The notes under the pieces were generated by a model, which worked only from the letters and a program-made list of their open reading frames with translations, did no database searches and was not told where the DNA came from. Below, in pieces: positions 38,307-51,300 of a stretch of 64,000 bases of DNA (position 1 is the first letter of the stretch; every line of letters begins with the position of its first letter). This DNA is from Cheilinus undulatus. Taxonomy: Eukaryota; Chordata; Actinopteri; Labriformes; Labridae. The DNA lies in contig NC_054878.1 of assembly GCF_018320785.1 (NCBI RefSeq), forward strand, positions 44,511,429 to 44,575,428, in the 5' to 3' direction. Made by a program: the position numbers and the translations under genes.

Positions 38307-39599
38307 TTAATCCAGAAGTCAAAGACTGTAGGAAAAAAATCAACAAACTGGAAAAACACAACAAATATCTGAACAAAGAACACAAAGATCTCGAAGAGAG
38401 AATAAGAGAGCTAACCTGACATGCCAGATGGATGTGTGGGAAAGCTTCAATAGGAAATGTTTGAGAAAAGGCAGAGGATTTGAAAAAACTCGGAGTGTGA
38501 TTGGATGAACGTTCTGTCTGTCACATCTCCATGGGCCAAAACACGAGACGTAGCAGCTGTCTAGCGGCGCTTGCGCTGCTACCAAGGATTAACGCGAAAC
38601 ATGGAGACTATAGATATGTTTGTACTCAACTTTTGTCGTTTTTGAAAAGAAAACAACTCACTGATGATCTTTGTTCTTCTTTTCATGAAGACATGTCATC
38701 AAGTTCTGATAAAACTGCTTTAGCAGCATCCACGCTAATCTCTTCCTCCATAACTGCACCAGCTCTTGCTGCTTGTTTGCGTAAGGACACTGCTGATACT
38801 GCCCCTCGTCGCTGATTGGTTCTGACGCTGGCTAACCGGGCCCAAATGGTTCAGACGGGTGCTTAACAAGATGGATTCGCCGGTGAAAAAACACGGAAAC
38901 GGGCGTATCCATCTGCTTTGCAAGGTTATAAGAGAGCAGGAACGGTACAAGATGAGATGGTGTCTGAAGCTGAAAGGTTTACCGGAAAAAAAATGAAGAA
39001 AACATACGGGCGTACATCATCCAGCTTTGTGCCAAGATTATTCCAGACATGAAAGCAAGACAACTACAGGAAGCCATTGACATCGTACACAGAGTTTGCC
39101 ACAAAGAAGATAATCGTACCAGGCAGGTTGTCATTTTATTGGCCAAAAGACTGGTTAAAGAGGAGATCTGGTGCAGGAGCATGGATTCACAGGTTACAGG
39201 GAACGAGGCGTCCGCTTTACCGAAATGCTGCCGTGGGAGGACAAGGAGGCGAGGAAGGTGCTGTGGCCGCAAATTGATCAAGCTCGCAACGCTGGGAACA
39301 GAGAATACTTCTGTGGACCACACGGCTGCATAGAAGAAAAAAATTGGCTAAAATGCACAAGGTTTAGATTCAACAGTATATGCAGGAACTTTTGGTTATT
39401 GATACTTAGCGTTTACATACATCTACACCCACTGGCGCCAACTTCAGGTCAACATTAGGGGGACACAATATTTTCTTTTGCAATAGTTAATGAAATACCT
39501 GTCCCTGTGTAAATTGTTGCAGATAAAAATGCTTTTTTAAAAAATAATACATGTAAAAAGAGATACTATCTCGTAAAAACAGAAAAATATTTATTTTTA

Positions 39600-40268
39600 A
39601 CTTTCTTGTTTTTACGAGATAGTATCTCGTAAAAAGCAAGAAGGGAATCAAACCATGCCAGTCTTTTTGGTGACTCTCTGATCATGCTGATTAAATCTTT
39701 AACTGTGTTCATCGTGTCTCTGCATATTTTCACCTTTGCAAAAGCATCTTGAAAGGCAGGGTTCATGTTGTGGGTATTACAGTGCACATACATCGCCTCC
39801 TCTTGAATGTCTTGAACGTGCGCTTGTAAGCCAGCTGTGCACCCGGACATATTTGCGGCCTCATCATAACATTGCCCTCTGCAGTCAGACCACAACAACC
39901 CCAGTCTAAGTAGTGCATCATTCAGAACTGAAAACAGCATGTCAGCAGAGGTTGGCTCGATTTGGTAGAATCCAACAAAGTCCTCAATACTGTTGAAGTC
40001 CTGATCAGCATACCTCAGACAAACACTCATCTGCTCCTGCTGTGATGTCAGCGGTCTCATACAGAATCACAGTGAACAATTTTGCCTCCTTGATGTCCAC
40101 AATGATCTGTCTCATAACATCATAGGCCAACATTTTAATGATCTCGTTTTGAATCTCATGAGACAAGTACTTACATTTTTCTTTTCTTTTCAGCCAGACC
40201 GAGAGAGCCTCATTATCGAGAGATCTCAGCTGTATTAGCAAGCAAGCAGGCAAGCCATCTGGGCCCAT
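39600..40268 (-). pseudogene. hAT-type transposase fragment (ZMYM1/DUF4371-like)
   Basis: Minus strand, two frames: 40268-40005 with LSHEIQNEIIKMLAYDVMRQ and AKLFTVILYETADIT, then 40060-39566 with DQDFNSIEDFVGFYQIE, WSDCRGQCYDEAANMSGC, MYVHCNTHNMNPAFQDAF and KRLAWFDSLL. This is the DDE/insertion part of hAT transposases that also gave rise to ZMYM-type host proteins. A frameshift near 40020 and missing ends make it dead. Confidence 0.85.
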
Positions 40269-40459
40269 AGACTTCTTATTACAAACTTTTTAAAAAACAG
40301 ACTGAACCGAACTGAACTGATTAATATGTCAAATTATAGTTATTTACTTGCATTCCTGAACAGAAAAATTAGTTTTAGTGGTTGAATGTTATGCTTTATT
40401 AATTTCTGATTTCTCAGAGAAGCCCAGTGAGCCGGCTCAAATTTGGGTATAAAAAGGTG

Positions 40460-40609
40460 AATTCAGTTTGAAATTCCTCATTCCTGTTCAAAATGGTAAA
40501 ACGTGGAGAACTCACTAAAAATGCAAGAGTCCGCATTAAAGCACTTCATGATGCTGGATGGTCTCTGAGACAAATATGACAGGTGGTCTAATAAATTTGT
40601 TAAGCACTG
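40460..40609 (+). mobile_element. Tc1-like element end with start of transposase
   Basis: ATGGTAAAACGTGGAGAACT begins a peptide MVKRGELTKNARVRIKALHD ending at a stop after SLRQI, the N-terminus of a Tc1 transposase; it runs straight into the end AATAAATTTGTTAAGCACTG. Same family as 37006-37988, internally deleted. Confidence 0.75.
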
Positions 40610-41272
40610 TGTGTACACATGCACAAAGACATAGCCCTTCAACACCTTCAAACTTAAAATATTTGAATGTTATAAATTCCTGCATGTCTCTGTCTTGTCT
40701 TGCTTCCACTGTCTGTATATATTGCAGCTTGCTGTCCTTCACTTGTCATGTTCATCACTCAATTAAAAAAAACCTAAAAGACCATTTAACAAGGTCCAGG
40801 TCTCAGCTGTCCCAGAGACTTCAAGCCCTGTCGATATGGACCAGAGCCAGACCAGGACAAAGTGGACCTGGTGTTTGTTTAGGGCCCCTCAGCTACCAGG
40901 AACGTTTTGAGATTTTTACATATGTGGTTGATAAAGCATTTTTTTCTTTTCTAGACTTGTGTGTGTTGTACTTATTTTCAGATATGAGCTTATTTGCTAT
41001 TAAAGCATCTGCTAAATAAATTGGTTGTCTGTCTCCCTCTGCAGGCCAGCCCAGTGACTGACCAGTGACTGACCAAGGGTGTGCCCCACTGAGACCTCTG
41101 GTTATGGTGTTGTGGTGAACAGACGCAGGCTGGATGCTCTGCCTGAACTTTGATATCAACTCTTTGCACTAAGAAAACCTGAGCAGATCAAGAATAAGTG
41201 ACATAATCCATGCAGCCACACAGGAAACCAACAGCTAACTAAGGACTTATTTTCAAATAAATCCCTGCAGGC

Positions 41273-41675
41273 ATGGAGAAGGTGGAGAAGGATGACCCAC
41301 CACTCAGTGAAATCTTGTGTGCAATCAGAGAGCTAAAGGAAGACTTTGCATCAAAGTTTGAAATAGTCAAGTCAGTGCAGTCCAAGCTAGAAAATGATTC
41401 CTCAGCGCTGAATAACACAACACAGCAGCTTCATCAGAAAATTGAGAGCCTATCTGAAATAATAGAAGATCTTAAAAACCCTAGGTGCAGATCCAACACA
41501 CAGCTTGAAGGCTCACCAGAAAATACTGAGGGGAAAGATGCATGTGCTCTTCTGGAAAAATGCATACCTGAAGTGAGGGGCACTGATTCCTTTTCAACAC
41601 CTGTTGTTGTTAAGAGGATGCACCAAAATCCATCTGGTGGAGACAAGAACAGAGCAGAGGAGCTGCAGGCACCAG
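41273..41675 (+). other. First coding exon of NLR B, resembling L1 ORF1 protein
   Basis: Paralogue of 14755-15187: same ATG context, same CACCAG-GTGAGA donor in the same phase, 134 codons. A 30-bp deletion relative to A removes ten residues in frame (A has TEAVERLGLV in that stretch). Substitutions include LENPSHRS to LKNPRCRS, so the exon has diverged while staying open. Confidence 0.6.
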
Positions 41676-44600
41676 GTGAGACAATTAGAGACGTGATGAC
41701 AAATGTGTGTCAGTCAGTATTCTGATGTGGTCAGAAAAATAATTCTTCAGGAAACAAGACTAGGTAAAAACCTAGTATGTGGCTGACCGCAACTATCAGG
41801 GATGCTTGTTAAAATGGCTGACTGAAATGTGTGTTCTGGCAGTGATTTTGTCATGATTGTTAGTAGTTTACGCGCCCAGCAGGCGTCGGTGAGACTAGTG
41901 GGGTCACCTCCTCCTGCACGTCTTTTTGCTGGGTAGCTGTCCCAGTCTTCAACTTTTCAATGCTCCATTTCTCCATGGCGCCTTCTCTGATTGGTGCCCT
42001 GTTTGTGGCCATTATTAGCTGGACCAGTATGGATTGTGATTTTGTACACCTGATTACGGCGCAACACCGAGAAAAGAGGTGTGTTTTTTTTTTGTTGTTG
42101 TTTTTTTTTAATTACAATTACGTTTTATGTCCAAATATTGGCGGCCATGACACCTGTGGAGACCGTCATTACCTGCCCGTGGATCTCCTCTGTTTTCCTC
42201 GGGGCATGCTGTTTCCCTTTAATGACCACCCTCAGTTGTTCTGACCACAGTGGATGTGTTTGATCCTCATACCATCTCTGCTTCATGCTGTCAAAAACGC
42301 GGGCTTTAAACACTGCCCTCTGATGCTGCAGACTCCGTGCTTGTACACATGAATAGCCACACTATTTATAGCCTGCAGCGTCATTAGTACTTTTTGTCCG
42401 AACTAATAACTTATCAGCCCCACACTGCTGTGTTATGCTCTGACAGCATAGGATCATCTGATTATGCCCTCTGATCGCTGTTTTGGGGGACAATTGCAGA
42501 GTTTGAATGCTTTAAAGTGAGGCTACTGTTAGCCTGGCAGCGGCAGTCCGCTAGTTTCATTCTGAATTGTCTTGGATTCTTTATTAGATGAGATCATTTG
42601 GACTCCCCATTAACCCTTTTTGGTAGCCACATGCTAACTCGTCATCAGCATGTGCTCCTAACAGCGGTCGAGGTCTTAGAAAGCTATGCTGGAATCAGAC
42701 CAAGAGTGGAGAGAGAACATTTTTTTCTGAACTGATGTTAATAATGTTAATAACTGATGTTAAGCTGGTTGTAATGAATTGTTGTGTTTGTGTGAAGGTG
42801 GGAGATCTTCTAAGGATCAGAGAAAGGACAGACAGGAAGGAGCCGCTCCCTCTGCAAACACTCTGAGTGGGGAACATGAAGACCAGACCAAAGCTCTGAG
42901 GTGAGATGAAGATCTCAAACTGTCTATGAAAATTACACATGGCAGAGATCAGAACTAACATCATTACATGATCATTATTGACACCAAATGTAGAGATTAA
43001 AGAGTCCCTCCACTCTCTGACACCCTGAGTCTCTGCTGAGTTTGTGAGCTGACTCTTCCACCGTACACCCAGGCTTTTTCTCTTTGCCAATGAGCTGGGT
43101 TTTTTTTTTTTTTTTTGAGCAACAATGCTGCCCTGGATCTTCTAAAGGTTTTCTTCTTCTTGTGCTAATTTTTGATCATCTGAGTACCAGAATCAGACCA
43201 GGGTTAAATCTACTTCAGCCACAATATCCAACCATCTTATTGCTGTTTTAAACCTGTCAGATTCCTTCTCAAATAATAATTATCTTGTTTTCAGCACATT
43301 CATGGCTGTGAGCTGAGAAATAAACTGTCAAATGCAGCAGACTTGTCAGACATATTTATCCTGTTATTCAATGGCGTCATTTTGAAACATGGAGTCAGAA
43401 CAAAACTCTTCATCAGTCTGTTTCACTTAACATCACAATGATTCACTCTCCAAGCTCTGTGTGTGTTGAAGCCCACGTCAGCTCAGACCAGACTCTCCTG
43501 GACCTGGATCTGCTCCCAGCTGTGTGTCCTTCAGCAGTGGCCAGTCCAAAGATGAACCACTTAAGTTTAAAGCTGGTCTCCAGTCTACAATGAAAAGGTG
43601 AGAATGTGAACAGTCTGTCTCTCCTGGGTTTGGATGTTTTGTTGTCATCAGTGCTTTAAGTGTAAAATAAGAGTCAGTACTCCTCTTCATCAGCTGTTGT
43701 CAGAGTGTCAGTCAATAACAGGACTAATTTGGCTAATTTGGACCAAAAATCATATCAGTGATTTTTGCTGACAGCAACACTTGATATATATTTGGACATT
43801 TTTATCTATCTACAAAGAAATTCCAACAACAGTCAGTTCTCAGTCAAATCCACATTGATCAAATGTCACTCTGGCACTTTTAGTAACAGTCAGCTGATCA
43901 GTGTCAACATGGACAACTACAAAAAAAAAAAAAACACATGTTTGTGGGGAACAAAACACAACATTAAACTGTAAAGCTCATGAATCAAATAAGAAAAATT
44001 AAATGCCGTTTCCCCAACAGACTTGAAATTTATAATACATAATATAAGAATATATAATGTAGTGAATTCAGTAGTTTTGCCTCAACCCTCTGAGTCCTAT
44101 GCTATTTTTACAAATATTGTGTCTCACCTGGACTTTTTGTCTTAAAAAGCCTGTAAATCATCAACTCTGTGGTGCACAGTCAAGCTCTGAACATCATTTA
44201 TTTTTTAGGACAACCTGGTCTTTAAGAACTGCAAGCTTTAATAAGGTCACTGAAATTTTTAAAATTTATTCAAGTATAAAGACAAAAGAACAACAATAGA
44301 TGGTATTTAAAACTCCTAGATTTTCATGTATTTCACACAGTAAACAGAAATGACAGACATTTTGTGTACAAACTTTTTAATCCCATCTCTTGGGGACCAA
44401 GAGGGGAGAAAACAATCATTCTATGTCAAAAGTCTTTAAAATATTGAAATATTTACAAAAGAAGGCCCTTGTGCTTTTTGGAAATTACTTCTTTTGAGTC
44501 CTTATTCATAGCAGTTCCTGTCTGCAGTGACATAGAGGGACACATCACAGCCTCTCTGTGTCTCTTTCTCTCCATTTTGAGTCATTCAGGCTCTCTCCTC

Positions 44601-45322
44601 CAGTTTCTCAGTGTTTACATGTGCACTGTTTGGCAAAGCATGACTCAACAACGGAACAGCCTGCCATTGGTTGTCACAGCCCGTGTCACATCTGTTTTGT
44701 GAGCTCGAGATGGTGGCCAATGCTAAGCTAGCCAGAGAGATGAACATATACAGATTTTAGATGGATAGAAAAAATGGAATATTCATTCATAAACGCTCCC
44801 AACAAAGACTCCACATCCTTCGCAAGCTCTGTGCCCTCTCTGTTGCCCCACACCTCCTGTCATTATTGTACACCAGTATTATACAACCCATCCTTCTCTA
44901 CTGCTCTCCCTGCTACTTCAAAATGCTCTCCATCACCAACAGAAATAGACTCACTAAGGTCACACACATCCACATCCAAAATCAACAATCTGCCCACCAC
45001 AGATCTCTCCCACCTCAACCATAAAGCTGTGACACGCATGGCTCGAACAGTCAGCAGGGATTCAGACCATCCACTCCACGCTCACTTCTCTCTACTGCCC
45101 TCTGGCCGGAGGTACAGGACTCTGAGGTGGAAATGGGCTCGCTTCAGTAAAAGCTTTGTCCCTTCTGCGATTGCTGCTCTCAACCACCTGTAATCTTGTA
45201 CCCACCCATTTCTCACCAGCATGTGTTCCGTCCTATTGTCCTGTGTCCATTTGTCTATGGTGTGTGTTTTATGTACTTGACAGTTTCTGTGAGAACGAAT
45301 ATCCCCTTGGGGACAATAAAGG

Positions 45323-45393
<71 letters not shown>

Positions 45394-48300
45394 CTCTCTC
45401 TCTCTCTCTCTCCCTCTCTCTGTCTGTCTGTCTGTCTTTCTATCTATCTACTAGCTAGCTAATGAGAATTACTGGTGTGGATTTAATCTATAAAGAACCC
45501 ATAAAAGTCACCGAAGTTCCAGGCTTGCTAGAAAAGCTTGTGTTAGAGCTGCAAAAGCATGGAAAGTGTCACTAGAACAGCAAAACAGAGGGTTTCCACA
45601 GGGTAAAATGTCAGTGGCTATGATTAATGGTTCACGTTATTAAACTAAATAACACTGGTCGCTTCCTGTCGTATACGGTAATGCCAAGCTCAGGGGTTAA
45701 TGGTCAGAACAAATGTAGAGATAAAGAGTCTCTCCACTCTCTGACACCCTGACTCCAAAAATACACCAGACAAGTTTCTGCTCCAGCACAGCTGTGCTGT
45801 AGTTGGAATGTGTTTACAGCCGTCCGTCAACACCCACTGACTGCGTTTGCATTGCAGGATGGCGCAGCACTGCTGCACAGCTAGACCTGTGGTACTGAGG
45901 AGTTTCACGGTAGTTACAGAGTCACACCTGGCGGTGCGAGTACAAACTACTGAAGTACCGTGAAACATAAAAAACACAGGTGAAGCTAATGTTCTGAACT
46001 GCAGGAATGGGATGGACTTGCTTTGATTTGTCTCTGTTTTGTCCTTTCATGTAGAGTTTTGTGCTTCTACCATGGGTCAGTAACCATTTATAAATAAATG
46101 CACTTCTTTTTGTTCCTCTGACTTGTTGGCTATGGGCTCTGCTGCTGCATTATGACTTTTTGTCATTGTAGTGAAAGGAAATACAGTCTGGCATCAACAC
46201 GGAGCATTTTATTCTAAAATTCAACCAGATATTTTAATTTGGTTTCGGCAACACTTCCTCCCCCTTTTTATCTGCTCCGTGCTGAATGTATGCGCAGGTC
46301 TCTGGTCTCCAGCAGAAATTGAAGTGCTGCATAAAAATTCAGAGCAGCAGAGCTGGTGGAAGCACTCTGCTCTGTTCCTGTGCTGGTGCGGAAACGGATA
46401 GAACACGTATCTAGTGTATTTGACTGGTGAGTTTCCGCTGAGTTTGTGAGCTGACTCTTCCACCGTACACCCAGGCTTTTTCTCTTAGCCAATGAGCCGG
46501 TTGTTCTTTGACCAACAATGCTGCCCTGGATCCTCTGAAGTTTTCTTCTTCTTGTTCTAATTTTGATGATCTGAGTACCAGAATCAGACCAGGGTTAAAT
46601 CCACATCATCACAATATCCAACCATCCTATTGCTGTTTTGAACCTGTCAGATTCCTCCTCAAATAATCATTTTCTCAGCACATTCATGGCTTTGAGCTGA
46701 GAAATCAACTGTCAAATGCAGCAGACTTGTCAGACATATTTATCCTGTTATTCAATGACGTCATTTTAAAACATGGAGTCAGAACAAAACTCTTCATCAG
46801 TCTGTTTCACTTAACATCACAATGATTCACTCTCCAAGCTCTGTGTGTGTTGAAGCCCACGTCAGTTCAGACCAGACTCTCCTGGACCTGGATCTGCTCA
46901 CAGCTGTGTGTCCTTCAGCAGTGACCGGTCCATAGATGAACCACTTAAGTTTAAAGCTGGTCTCCAGTCTTCAATGAAAAGGTGAGAATGTGAACAGTCT
47001 GTCTCTCCTGGGTTTATGCTATTTTTTAAAATACTGTGTGTCACCTGGTCTTCTTGACTTAAAAAGCTTGTAAATCATCAACCCTATGGTGCACGGTCTG
47101 ATTTAGACATCATTTTTTTTTGTCAGGACAACTTTGGCTTTAAGAATATGTAAGCTGCAATATTGTCACTGGAATTTTTGAAAAGTTGTTGTAGTATAAA
47201 GACAAACAGACAAAACTAAATGGAAATTAAAACTCCAGGGTTTTCAGGTGTTCACAAAGTAAACAGGAATGACTGAGAATTTTTTTACACATACTTGTTC
47301 TCCCATCTATTGGGGACCAAGAAGGGAGAAAACAATCATTCTATGTCAAAAGTCTTTAAAATATTGAAATATTTACAAAAGAAGGCCCTTGTGCTTTTTG
47401 GAAATTACTTCTTTTGAGTCTTTATTCATATCAGTTCCTGTCTGCAGTGACACAGAGGGACACATCACAGCCTCTCTGTGTCTCTTTCTCTCCATTTTGA
47501 GTCATTCAGGCTCTCTGCTCCAGTTTTTAAGTGTTTACTCATGTACTGTTTGGCAAAGCATGACTCAATGACAGAACAGCCTGCCATTGGTTGTCACAAC
47601 CTATGTGACATATGTTTTGGGAACTCGAGATGGTGGCTAATGCTAAGCTGGCGGCAGAGGTGATCGACAACAGATTTTAAAATGCCTAGAAAGATGTGTA
47701 ATATGGGAGTTACTAACATAGATTTGATCTGTAAAGAGCTCCTGAAAGTCACCCAAGTTCCAGGCTTGGCAGAAGAGCTTGCGTAAGAGGATAGAAAGTG
47801 TCACTAGAACAGCAAAACAGAGGGTTTCCAGAGGGTAAAAAGTCAGTGGCTCGATTAATGGTTCAAGTTATTAAACTCTGAATAACACTGGTCTCTTCTT
47901 GACGTATACGATGACGCCAGGCTCAGGGGTTAATGATCAGAACAAACGTAGAGATGAAAGAGTCCCTCCACTCTCTGACAACCTGAGTCTCTGCTGAGTT
48001 TGTGATAGCAAAGTCAGATCAAAACTCTTCATCAATCTGTTTCACTTAACATCAAAATGATTCACTCTCCAAGCTCTGTGTGTGTTGAAGCCCACGTCAG
48101 CTCAGACCAGACTCTCCTGGACCTGGATCTGCACCCAGCTGTGTGTCCCTCAGCAGTGACCGGTCCATAGATGAACCTCTTTACTTCAAAGCTGGTCTTC
48201 AGTCTACAGTAAAAAGGTGAGCATGTGAACAGTCTTTCTCTCCTGGGTTTGGATGTTTTTTGTTGTCATCAGTGCTTTAAGTGTTAAAATAAGTGTCAGT

Positions 48301-51300
48301 ACTCCTCTTCATCAACTGTCTTCAGAGTGTCACACAATCACAGGACTAATTTGGCCAGTAAGAACAAAAATCACATCTAAGTGATTTTCTTTAGCTGATC
48401 TGCAACACATGATATATATTTGGACATTTTTATCTATCTACAAAGAAATCCCAACAACAGTCAGTTCTCAGTCAAATCCACATAGATCAAATGTCACTCT
48501 GGCACTTTTATTAATAGTCAGCTGATCAGTGTCAACATGGACAACTACAAAAAAAATAAACATCATGTTTGTGGGGAACAAAACACAACATTAAACTGTA
48601 AAGCTCATGAATCAAATAAGAAAAATTAAATGCCATTTCCCCATCAGACTCAACATTTGAATAAGGTATTTTGTGGTTAGGGAGCATAATATTATCGTGA
48701 TTCTTACTTGTGGTATTCCTCAATTTTTCTTCATGATTTCCCTTCATTATCCACTGTCCTGTCCTCTCATAATAAATGTATAAAAATGTAATAAATAAAC
48801 AAGTATATAATTCAAAATAAATTATTAAAGTAAACAGTTTATGCATAGACAAATAAAAATGTGAATAATATTAAAATATTTAATGCAGTCAATTTAGAAG
48901 TACTGCCTTAGCTATCACAGTATTCAGCAGTACTTTAATCAGGATCTATTATTCCTATTACTGCTTACTATTTTATGGACATCCTTTATAATACATTTGT
49001 TTTACAGAGCTCAGCAGCAGATATCAGAGGTTCCCACTGGTTCCCAGTTCAACTCCATATTTACGGTATGTAATAATTAATGATTAAAAATACACAAGTT
49101 TGTTCTTTTATGTTCTTTTATTTATTCTTAGTAACTCTGAAATAATCATCTTTATATCTGAATTTTGTTCATTGTCATAAGTTTAAGAATGGTAGATCAG
49201 AAACCATTTTCTCTGATTATCTCACAAAGATTTTAATCTTGTGAGCAGAGATCATAAACTTGGTTTGGTGGTTTTAAACAACAGAATCTCTTTAGTTAAT
49301 CAGGCTGGTTTGGTCAACAAGTTTATATTTTCTGTTCCAGATGCTTGAGGAGAACATTATCTTGTTTGTAAAGAGCGAGCTGAAGAAGATCCAGAGATCT
49401 CTGAGTCCAGATTACCCAGAATACTTAGAGAGTCAAAGGGAGGGTGAGGAGGTGTTGGATGGTGAGGAAGAGGAGCAGAGGAGGAGCAGCAGGGAGGCGT
49501 TTCTGAAGATCACTGTGAACTTCCTGAGGAGAATGAAGCAGGAGGAGCTGGCTGACTGTCTGAGTGATGGAGAGAGGAAATGGAGTCAACATGGGACAGG
49601 TTTATATTTACAACTCTTAAGTTTGTATCGTTCACACATTTGGATCAAATCTATAACTGTGAGAAACTGATGTGATGATTTCAGAATTGAGATAATAAAC
49701 ATCCCTGTATCCTAAAGTATCAACACATCTGACTGGTTCTAACTTTAGCTTGTACAGTGCAGTGAAAACGTATGAGCACCCTTTCTGGTTCCTTTTTTTT
49801 TCTCATATTTATCACACTTAAATGTTTCGGATCATCAAACCACTTTAAATATCTCACAAAGAAAAACCAGGTAAATACAAAGTGCAGTTTCTAAATGGAG
49901 ATTGAGGAAAAAACCCAAACCTATCTGACCCTGTGTGAAAAAGTAATTACCCCCTGAACCTGATAACTGGTTGTTCCACCCTTGGCAGCAATAACTGAAA
50001 TCAAGCATTTGTGATAACTGGTGATGAGTCTTTGGCATCACTGTGGAGGAATGTTGTCCCACTCTTCTTCACAGATTTGTTTTAACTCAGCCATATTGGA
50101 GGATTCTCCAGCATGAACTGCTCGGTTAAGTTCACACCACAGCATCTCAATTGGATTTAAGTCTGGACTTTGACTGGGCCACTCCAAAACCTTAATTTTT
50201 AAAAAAAATTTATTTTCTGAGCCATTCAGAGGTGGACGTGCTGGTATGTTTCAGGTCGTTGTCCTGCTGCATAACCCAAGAGCACTTGAGCTTGAGGTCA
50301 TGAACTGATGGCCGGACGTTGGCCTTCAGGATTTTCTGGTAGACAGCAGAATTCATGGTTCCATTAATCACAGCAAGTGGTCCAGGTCCTGAAGCTGCAA
50401 AGCAGCCCCAGACCATCACACTGCCACCACCATGTCTGACTGTTGATGTGATGATCTTTTTATCAAATGCTGTGTTATTTTTACTCCAGATGTAATGGGA
50501 CGCACACCTTCCAGAAAGTTCAACTTTCTCATGAGTCCACAGAGTATTTCTCCAGAAGTCTTGGGGATCATCAAGATATTTTTTGGCAAATGTGAGACGA
50601 GCCTTTGTGTTCTTTTTTGTCAGCAGTGGTTTTGGCCTTGGAAGTCTCCCATGATGCCATTTTTGCCCAGTGTCTTTCTTATGGTTGAGCCATGAACTCT
50701 GACCTTAACTGAGGCCAGTGAGGCCTGTAATTCTTTGGATGTGGTTCTTGGTTCTTTTGTGACCTCCTGGATGAGTCGTCGTTGCACTCTTGGAGTCATT
50801 TTGGTTGGCTGACCACTCCTAGGAAGGTTCACCACTGTTCCCAGTTTTCTCCATTTGTGGATAATGGCTCTGACTGTGGTTTACTGGAGTCCCAAAACCT
50901 TGGAAATGTCTTTGTAACCTTTTCCAGACTGATAGATTTGAAAATCACTTTGTTTTCCATTTATTCTTGAATTTCTTTGGATCGTGGCGTGATGCGTTTC
51001 TTTCTGAGATCTTGTAGCCTACTTCACTTTGTCTGACAGCTTCGATTTAAGGGATTTCTTGATTCAACAAATCTGGTGGTAATCAGGCCTGGGTGTGGCC
51101 AGTGAAACTGAACTCAGCTTTCCAAAAACTGTGGTTAATCACAGTTAACTCATGATTTAACAAGAGGGCGATTACTTTTTCACACAGGGTCAGATAGGTT
51201 TGGATTTTTTTTTTCTCCTAATAAACAAAATCATCACTCAGAAACTGCATTTTGTTTTTACTTGGGTTGACTTTGTGAAATATTAAAATTAGTTTGATGA

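Larger units (their letters stand above)
36030..39460 (+). pseudogene. L1-like retrotransposon ORF1 relic, interrupted by nested elements
   Basis: ORF1 pieces in order: 36233-36375 MANNQKDAAPIKPTKVPVVE...AILNAIKGMEKKIQ; after a frameshift EQLEQLRQQAKQSNKM...TKAVQF; after the piggyBac-like element NPEVKDCRKKINKLEKHNK...EERIREL to 38415; after another insertion the RRM part WCLKLKGLPE, IQLCAKIIPDMKARQLQEA, VHRVCHKEDNRTRQVV, DKEARKVLWPQIDQARNAGN to about 39330. Several frameshifts; dead. It lies in the leader intron of NLR B and is absent from A. Confidence 0.8.
43472..48216 (+). repeat. Three 126-bp repeat exons of NLR B in an expanded array
   Basis: Exons 43472-43597, 46856-46981 and 48091-48216 have the same length, phase and CVS(L/F) core as in A. 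Around them larger pieces are also repeated: 43776-44030 with 48410-48640, and 44085-44700 with 47015-47640. The array therefore grew by duplication of units of several hundred bp to a few kb, later split by a LINE. Confidence 0.85.

Noticed and set aside
36030..39460. Whether this L1 ORF1 relic is the source of the NLR N-terminal exon
   Set aside because: Its peptide (MANNQKDAAP..., AKIIPDMKARQLQEA) differs clearly from the exon ([10 protein letters not shown]..., [12 protein letters not shown]), so it belongs to another L1 lineage and is present only in unit B.
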